This document shows, one piece after another, positions 1-3,464 of a stretch of DNA of 8,834 nucleotides. Source of the DNA: CAYJVP01 sp964373615 (lineage in GTDB: Bacteria > Patescibacteriota > Patescibacteriia > UBA9934 > GWF2-40-263); the NCBI GenBank assembly GCA_964373615.1, contig CAYJVP010000042.1, forward strand, positions 1 through 8,834, read 5' to 3'. Position 1 is the first letter of the stretch. Each line of letters starts with the position of its first letter. Position numbers and translations under genes: made by a program. The notes below the pieces were generated by a model. The model had not been told where the DNA came from and ran no database searches. It saw only the letters and a list, made by a program, of their open reading frames with translations.

Positions 1-1
1 A

Positions 2-829
2 CTCGAGACCGCCGAGCTCGAAGGCGAAGCGTGGTTCAACCCGTGGCAGGATCTCACCCTCGAGTTCTGCAACGGAGAGGACTGCGGCACGATCCTCGAG
101 ATCGCCGTCACGACGTACTCGTCCCGTTCGGACTGCGTCGAGCAGACCGTCGACGGCATGTACGAGTCAAGTCCGAGCTGGACCGAATCCAACGGTGAGG
201 CCTACGGCGTCTCCAACATGGACTCGGCCTACTCGAGCCACTACTCCTGCACCGACTGGGCACCGGGCTGGGCCTGTCCCTCGATCGACAACCCGAGCGA
301 CGAGTGCGACGACTACGGCTGCGAGTGCAACCTCGACAGCTGGAGCCGCGTCTCCAGCTCGCAGGTGCGCTACAGCGCCGCGACGACCGCTGGGAACGGC
401 GTCTCGTCGCCGTGGTTCACGGACCGCTGGGAAACCGGCGGCCTGCACGGCACGAACGACGGGGCGACCGTGTTCCGGATGTACACCGAGGTCAGTCTCT
501 CGGAGGAGGAGATGATCTTCCGACCGGTCATTGACATGCGGACCGACTGGGACGGCGGGTGGGCGACCATTCCCGGCCCGGACGGATGGGAGGGTCCGCC
601 TCTCTTCCGCAACTCGGTGAACGAGTTCATCGCCCCATCCGACGGGTTTTGGCCTGTCGAGTGGGAGGCGAACCCGACCGACACGGACCTCTGGATGCAG
701 CCGGTGTGGAACATCATCGTGCGTCCCGGGGCCGAGTCCGGCACTGCCGACCTTCGGAACCTCGCGTTCCAGGCCTGCGGCAGCTCCGTGTCCGAGATCA
801 CGTGCGGCACCTCCGGGTGCTCGTACTGA
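2..829 (+). CDS. Cysteine-rich, probably secreted hypothetical protein (3' part)
   Basis: This reading frame is open from the first bases of the window to a TGA at 827-829, so the gene starts upstream and only its last 275 residues are seen. I do not recognise the family. The visible part is rich in Ser, Thr, Gly, Trp and Asp, poor in Lys, and has 11 cysteines. Examples are the spaced pairs FCNGEDC and CTDWAPGWAC, a DECDDYGCEC cluster in the middle, and ACGSS / TCGTSGC at the C-terminus. This composition fits a disulfide-bonded, beta-rich exported or cell-surface protein, which is inference because the N-terminus with any signal peptide is missing. No membrane anchor or sorting signal is visible at the C-terminus. 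A methionine at 158 is internal, not the start. The gene is followed by repeats and a strong terminator, so it is the last gene of its transcript. The GC-rich codon use keeps the opposite strand open over most of its length. Confidence 0.75.
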   Translation, partial: LETAELEGEAWFNPWQDLTLEFCNGEDCGTILEIAVTTYSSRSDCVEQTVDGMYESSPSWTESNGEAYGVSNMDSAYSSHYSCTDWAPGWACPSIDNPSDECDDYGCECNLDSWSRVSSSQVRYSAATTAGNGVSSPWFTDRWETGGLHGTNDGATVFRMYTEVSLSEEEMIFRPVIDMRTDWDGGWATIPGPDGWEGPPLFRNSVNEFIAPSDGFWPVEWEANPTDTDLWMQPVWNIIVRPGAESGTADLRNLAFQACGSSVSEITCGTSGCSY

Positions 830-831
830 TC

Positions 832-886
832 TCGCGGTGGCATCGCGGTGGCAACTTAGTTGCCACCGTTGCAACTAAGTTGCCAC
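832..886. repeat. 11-bp tandem repeat running into a 16-bp perfect inverted repeat
   Basis: Just after the stop codon, TCGCGGTGGCA occurs twice in tandem (832-842 and 843-853). The second copy runs into the arm GTGGCAACTTAGTTGC (848-863), which is perfectly complementary to 871-886 across a 7-nt loop. Each arm region is itself nearly palindromic: GTGGCAAC pairs with GTTGCCAC across TTA at 848-866, and GCAAC pairs with GTTGC across TAA at 871-883. Two alternative folds are therefore possible, one long hairpin or two short ones. There is no T-run after it, so it is not a terminator. It lies 11 nt before the real terminator and could stabilise the mRNA 3' end or bind a protein. Confidence 0.8.
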
Positions 887-897
887 GCTTAGGCCTC

Positions 898-946
898 GCG
901 CCGCGCGAGCGATCCTTCCCAAGGATCCTCCGCGGCGCTTTTCTTT
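898..946 (+). terminator. Intrinsic terminator after the cysteine-rich protein gene
   Basis: GCGCCGCG (898-905) pairs with CGCGGCGC (931-938). An inner stem GATCCTT (911-917) pairs with AAGGATC (921-927), and a TTTTCTTTTT tract follows. This is a strong Rho-independent terminator for the + strand gene ending at 829. Confidence 0.9.
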
Positions 947-950
947 TTCA

Positions 951-974
951 CAAAAGGAGCCCGTGCAGAGCTCC
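951..974 (-). terminator. Intrinsic terminator of the tRNA-Leu / asparaginase / coiled-coil unit
   Basis: Read on the minus strand, a 7-bp stem GGAGCTC / GGGCTCC (956-974, one G-T pair) with loop TGCAC is followed by TTTT (952-955). It lies 22 nt past the stop of the small minus-strand gene and faces the + strand terminator at 898-946, so the two transcripts converge cleanly here. Confidence 0.8.
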
Positions 975-996
975 TCTATCTTCGAGCCGCTAAACA

Positions 997-1203
997 TCAT
1001 GATCTGTCTACTTTGTATTTAATGTCTGCCACTTGTCGCTCAACGCTCTTTGTAACCTCCTCGATCCGTGCCAGAGCGTGAAGAATCTCATCTTTGGCCG
1101 CGTGAAGATCGTCTTTTGTCGCAAAGCGTTCAGCCTCGCTTTTGGTTACGATGTACGTCTGGAGATGGTCGAGAATGGTTTGGTTGGTGATATCAGTGGT
1201 CAT
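997..1203 (-). CDS. Small coiled-coil protein, ATKDDL type
   Basis: A 68-aa protein, charged and almost wholly helical: an N-terminal segment ITNQTILDHLQTYI, then FATKDDLHAAKDEILHAL and a heptad-like stretch to the end (EEVTKSVERQVADIKYKV). Short proteins with ATKDDL segments are frequent in candidate-phyla genomes and look like coiled-coil oligomers, but no molecular function is known to me. There is no signal peptide or membrane segment. I chose the ATG at 1203 because the typical N-terminus begins there. In-frame alternatives are an ATG at 1254, which overlaps the asparaginase stop by 11 nt (ATGGCAGATGA) and would allow translational coupling, and a TTG at 1269. None of the three has a good SD. 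It is the last gene of the unit and is followed by a terminator. Confidence 0.7.
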   Translation of the reverse strand: MTTDITNQTILDHLQTYIVTKSEAERFATKDDLHAAKDEILHALARIEEVTKSVERQVADIKYKVDRS

Positions 1204-1243
1204 ATGAACAAACCGTAACACATCCAACGTCCCGCGCAACTCC

Positions 1244-2314
1244 TCATCTGCCATTCTGCAGAGAGCCAATAATTAAACGAGCTTTCGAGCTCGTAATTTC
1301 CCCTGAGTATTCTGTGAGGATATTGTTGCGTACCTCGGCGATGCTGTTGACGCCCTGCGAAAGAATCCACATGAGCTTTACCTCTGTCATAACGTCTGTG
1401 AGATCTCCGGAGGGGATGGCACCGGCCTCAAGCGCAAGCACAGCGCATTCATCATTTACTTCTTTAAAAGAGTTACCCCCAACAAATTTCGTAGATATGA
1501 CAACCGGAATTTTGTAGTGCGTGACCGTCTTCTCAATAAAAGGAAGAAAATTATACGATCCCTCCGTGGGCACGGATCCGGCGCCATGAGATTTTAAAAT
1601 TATCCCTTTACACTTTCCGCTGGAGATAATCGTTTCGAAAAGATCGGGCAGCTGTCCTGGCGTGAGATCAATGCTCAATACGCCGGGAGTAAAGTGCGGT
1701 TTCAGATCAAGTGGCTCCGTCTTCTCTCTCCTATGCGCGTGATAATTGAAATGAATTCCCGTGCTGGTGATGTCTGCAATGGCAGGAAATGCCGGGGAAG
1801 TAAACGCGCGAAATGAACTTTCACTTACTTTGATGGTTCTCCCGCCGCGCAACACCAGGTCATCAAACACCACCATGACTTCTCCGATACGTTCCTCACA
1901 GGCGACCACAGCCGTTTTGACGGCATTTTCAAAATTAAAACGCGCGTCGTTTCCATACACCGTCAGAGGAAGCTGTGAACCCGTAAGAATGACGGGCTTG
2001 CTTAGGAAAGGCCCGAGAGCAAGGGAAAGAGCCGAGGCCGTGTAGGCGAGGGTGTTGGTTCCGTGCGTGATGATGAACCCATCGTACTGATCGTAATGAT
2101 TCGCAATGTAATAGGCGAGTTTCGTCCAGTCGGCCTGATTGACATTCGTGCTATCTTTGTTCGACAACAAATGCATGTCAAGATCAGCAAATTCCGTAAT
2201 ACGTGGAAGAAGTTTCACGATCTCTGTGAGGTTTTCCGCGGGGACAACTTTATTGTCTCGAATCACCATGGAGATCGTCCCGCCGTAAACAATCAGGAGA
2301 ATCTTTTTTAACAT
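1244..2314 (-). CDS. ansA: L-asparaginase family protein with an Asn in the HGTDT motif
   Basis: A 356-aa protein of the bacterial asparaginase/glutaminase fold, which hydrolyses Asn to Asp and ammonia. No signal peptide is seen, and the length fits the cytoplasmic type I enzyme. Visible motifs are YGGTIS at residues 10-15 (T13 aligns with the nucleophile; the family usually has TGGTI), DST at 54-56 in the substrate pocket, HGTNT at 84-88 (T86), and LRGGRTIK with K162. A C-terminal-domain segment, GIILKSHGAGSVP, is also typical. The odd point is residue 87: the family motif is HGTDT, whose Asp is part of the catalytic Thr-Asp-Lys set, and here the codon is AAC (Asn). Activity is therefore uncertain. 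The frame stays open upstream to 2410, but that extra stretch is the tRNA-Leu gene. The ATG at 2314 lies 15 nt after the tRNA CCA end, with no SD and no separate promoter, which suggests co-transcription with the tRNA. Confidence 0.9.
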   Translation of the reverse strand: MLKKILLIVYGGTISMVIRDNKVVPAENLTEIVKLLPRITEFADLDMHLLSNKDSTNVNQADWTKLAYYIANHYDQYDGFIITHGTNTLAYTASALSLALGPFLSKPVILTGSQLPLTVYGNDARFNFENAVKTAVVACEERIGEVMVVFDDLVLRGGRTIKVSESSFRAFTSPAFPAIADITSTGIHFNYHAHRREKTEPLDLKPHFTPGVLSIDLTPGQLPDLFETIISSGKCKGIILKSHGAGSVPTEGSYNFLPFIEKTVTHYKIPVVISTKFVGGNSFKEVNDECAVLALEAGAIPSGDLTDVMTEVKLMWILSQGVNSIAEVRNNILTEYSGEITSSKARLIIGSLQNGR

Positions 2315-2329
2315 AACGGCTGACACATA

Positions 2330-2416
2330 TGGTGCCGCGGGAGGGAATCGAACCCTCAAGCCCTTGCGGGCACAGGATTTTGAGTCCTGCGCGTATACCA
2401 GTTCCGCCACCGCGGC
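2330..2416 (-). tRNA. tRNA-Leu(CAA)
   Basis: An 87-nt class II tRNA with encoded CCA. The acceptor stem GCCGCGG pairs fully with CCGCGGC, followed by A73 and CCA (2330-2332). The anticodon stem CAGGA / TCCTG encloses loop CTCAAAA, giving anticodon CAA, which reads the Leu codon UUG. The long variable arm typical of tRNA-Leu is present, and the T arm has GGTTCGATTCC. It is first in a minus-strand unit with the asparaginase gene 15 nt downstream and no terminator between them. Confidence 0.95.
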
Positions 2417-2435
2417 CTATAACTTTGGTGGCAAA

Positions 2436-2464
2436 AGAGTAGCACAATCTTGCTTCGTTTTCAA
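2436..2464 (-). promoter_or_regulatory. Sigma70-type promoter of the tRNA-Leu unit
   Basis: On the minus strand, TTGAAA (2464-2459), a 17-nt spacer, and TACTCT (2441-2436). Transcription would start near 2429, about 13 nt before the tRNA 5' end at 2416. It interleaves with the + strand promoter at 2450-2478: its -35 box lies inside the spacer of the other promoter, and vice versa. Confidence 0.65.
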
Positions 2465-2478
2465 TATTCTGCTACCAT
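2450..2478 (+). promoter_or_regulatory. Sigma70-type promoter of the two + strand tRNAs
   Basis: TTGCTT (2450-2455), a 17-nt spacer, and TACCAT (2473-2478). Initiation near 2485 would precede the tRNA 5' end (2499) by about 14 nt. No further clear promoter is seen before the interrupted tRNA-fMet, so both tRNAs are probably one transcript ending at 3379-3419. Confidence 0.6.
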
Positions 2479-2498
2479 CGCACCACCTGTCATGACAC

Positions 2499-2575
2499 GG
2501 CTGGGTAGCTCAGTTGGTTAGAGCGAGGGACTCATAAGCCCTAGGTCGCCGGTTCGATCCCGGCCCCAGCTACCA
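2499..2575 (+). tRNA. tRNA with CAU anticodon (elongator Met, possibly Ile2)
   Basis: A 77-nt tRNA with encoded CCA (2573-2575). It has D stem GCTC/GAGC, anticodon loop CTCATAA (anticodon CAU), variable region AGGTC and T arm GCCGG/CCGGC. A C-G pair at 11-24 and the lack of a C1-A72 mismatch argue against an initiator. Elongator Met and lysidine-modified Ile2 both carry CAU and cannot be told apart with certainty here. Two oddities are a G-U pair at acceptor position 1-72 (GGCTGGG against CCCAGCT) and an A-G mismatch at 31-39, closing the anticodon loop. Its 3' part from 2543 to 2567 matches the neighbouring tRNA-fMet at 22 of 25 positions. Confidence 0.9.
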
Positions 2576-2621
2576 CATTTAAGGAAGTTTTCTCAGCCAC
2601 TTCATTGCCCTCTCGCGGCGT

Positions 2622-2639
2622 GGATCTCGGAAACGAGAT
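2622..2639 (+). other. 7-bp hairpin with GAAA tetraloop upstream of tRNA-fMet
   Basis: GATCTCG (2622-2628), loop GAAA, CGAGATC (2633-2639), ending 6 nt before the 5' end of the tRNA-fMet. No T-run follows, so it is not a terminator. It lies in the tRNA spacer transcript. A role in processing or folding of the precursor is possible but not shown. Confidence 0.6.
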
Positions 2640-2679
2640 CTAGGCCGCGGGGTAGAGCAGCCTGGCAGCTCGTCTGGCT

Positions 2680-3335
2680 CGACCGCAGGAGTTCCTTTAC
2701 AATACCGGTACTATGGACACAAAGCTCAAGGGTGACCTTGCTGAGCAGGCCGCGATTCTCCATGCCCTCAAACATGGGTTCGGAGTGTTAAAGCCTGTTG
2801 GTGATCGTCACCCATATGATCTTGTTTTCGATGTAAACGGTTGTCTGGTTAGGGTTCAAGTTAAACATGCTTGGCTCGATCAACCAACCGGAAACTATGT
2901 CGTAGACAATCGTCGCACGAAGACGAACCGTCGAGAAATGAAACGAGAAGCATATCAGATACACGATTTCGACTTCGCTCTCGCCTATATTTTCGATCTT
3001 GATCTGTTCTACGTGATTCCAAGCGATGTGTTCGTAAGCTATGCCGGTGAGATTCATATGGTTGAATCTCAAAAGCGGCAACGAAAGCCAAAATCTGCCA
3101 ACTTTCGTGACGCTTGGAACCTTATCCTGCAATGGGCTGCGCACGGCGCAAGTCGTGCGTGATCATCTGTCAAATTCGGGGAAGCCTCTGGCAATGGTAA
3201 TCCCGAGCCAAGCCCGGTCAGCAGACCGGGAAGGTGTAGAGACTTAATGGCAGACACCCTGATAGGTCAGGGTGAAGAGAAAGTCCAGACCACAAATCCT
3301 GAAATTCGGGAGCAGCGAAAGCTGTAGATGGTAAG
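2680..3335 (+). ncRNA. Group I self-splicing intron (IC3-like) in tRNA-fMet
   Basis: A 656-nt intron with a foldable catalytic core. P3: UCUGUC 3166-3171 with GGCAGA 3249-3254. P4: UUCGGG 3175-3180 with CCCGAG 3202-3207. P5: GCC 3184-3186 with GGU 3196-3198. P6: GCC 3207-3209 with GGU 3233-3235. P6a: CCCGGUC 3213-3219 with GACCGGG 3224-3230. P7: GACUU 3241-3245 with AAGUC 3281-3285. P8: CACCCUGA 3255-3262 with UCAGGGUG 3267-3274. P9: about 3298-3310, and a GAAA-capped hairpin at 3312-3325. The conserved Q-type stretch AAUCCCGAGCCAAGCC, the R-type GGUGUAGAGACUUAA and the S-type AGAAAGUCC are all present and closely resemble cyanobacterial tRNA introns. The last intron base is G3335. P1 is not certain: GGU at 2707-2709 could pair with the exon end GCU (U-G at the splice site). 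The endonuclease gene fills the space between P1 and P3, where P2 would be. Confidence 0.93.
2713..3162 (+). CDS. Intron-encoded PD-(D/E)XK homing endonuclease, I-Ssp6803I-like
   Basis: A 149-aa protein inside the tRNA-fMet group I intron. It has the layout of the small PD-(D/E)XK homing endonucleases: an N-terminal helix with E11 (GDLAEQAAI), then a beta-hairpin with D36 (RHPYDLVFDV) and a QVK motif at 49-51 (VRVQVKHA), with lysine-rich DNA-contacting segments after it (NRRTKTNRREMKRE, QKRQRKPK). The E-D-QxK arrangement and the length match my memory of I-Ssp6803I, the tetrameric enzyme from the Synechocystis tRNA-fMet intron. It would cut intronless initiator tRNA genes at the exon junction and so spread the intron. 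The ORF starts at an ATG with only a distant AGGAG (2687-2691) and ends 3 nt before P3. All key residues are intact, so it looks functional. The codon use is more AT-rich than in the genes after 3465, consistent with transfer. Confidence 0.88.
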   Translation: MDTKLKGDLAEQAAILHALKHGFGVLKPVGDRHPYDLVFDVNGCLVRVQVKHAWLDQPTGNYVVDNRRTKTNRREMKREAYQIHDFDFALAYIFDLDLFYVIPSDVFVSYAGEIHMVESQKRQRKPKSANFRDAWNLILQWAAHGASRA

Positions 3336-3378
3336 CATAACCAGAAGGTCGCCGGTTCAAATCCGGCCCCCGCAACCA

Positions 3379-3419
3379 AAAATCCGACAGTCATTCGGCT
3401 GGCGGATTTTTGATTTTTT
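3379..3419 (+). terminator. Intrinsic terminator of the tRNA transcript
   Basis: Starting at the CCA end, AAAAATCCG (3378-3386) pairs with CGGATTTTT (3403-3411). An inner CAG / CTG pairing is present, and a second T-run follows at 3414-3419. It ends the tRNA-Met / tRNA-fMet transcript. Confidence 0.88.
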
Positions 3420-3428
3420 CACAACAAG

Positions 3429-3458
3429 AAAACCCCGCAACCTTCTCAGGCCACGGGG
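3429..3458 (-). terminator. Intrinsic terminator of the 714-aa protein gene
   Basis: Minus-strand 10-bp stem CCCCGTGGCC / GGTTGCGGGG with G-T pairs and loop TGAGAA (3458-3433), followed by TTTTC. It starts 6 nt after the stop codon at 3465 and converges with the tRNA terminator at 3379-3419. Confidence 0.85.
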
Positions 3459-3464
3459 GACGAG

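Larger units (their letters stand above)
2646..3378 (+). tRNA. Initiator tRNA-fMet(CAU), split by a group I intron
   Basis: The 5' exon (2646-2679, 34 nt) and 3' exon (3336-3378, 43 nt) join to a 77-nt tRNA with encoded CCA (3376-3378). Initiator hallmarks are clear: an unpaired C1-A72 at the end of the acceptor stem (CGCGGGG against CCCCGCA), an A11-U24 pair in D stem GAGC/GCTC, and G-C pairs next to the anticodon loop (stem TCTGG/CCAGA). The joined loop is CTCATAA, giving anticodon CAU. The split lies just before the anticodon: U33 ends the 5' exon, and the 3' exon starts with CAUAA. Because C34 occurs at both edges, a cut one base later is also possible. The U33 cut fits the group I rule that the 5' exon ends in U and the intron in G. 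Without splicing the tRNA cannot form. Confidence 0.95.

Noticed and set aside
167..874. 235-codon minus-strand frame opposite the cysteine-rich gene
   Set aside because: Arg/Val/Ala-rich translation of GC-rich antisense, which runs through the hairpin repeats. The + frame is open through the whole window edge and ends at a terminator.
2315..2410. N-terminal extension of the asparaginase frame (32 residues starting MAELVYAQDS)
   Set aside because: It is the translation of the tRNA-Leu gene, a well-known annotation artefact. The family N-terminus begins at the ATG at 2314.
3320..3378. Stand-alone partial tRNA or pseudogene from the 3' tRNA half
   Set aside because: It pairs exactly with the 5' half at 2646-2679 to give a complete 77-nt initiator tRNA, so it is an exon and not a fragment.
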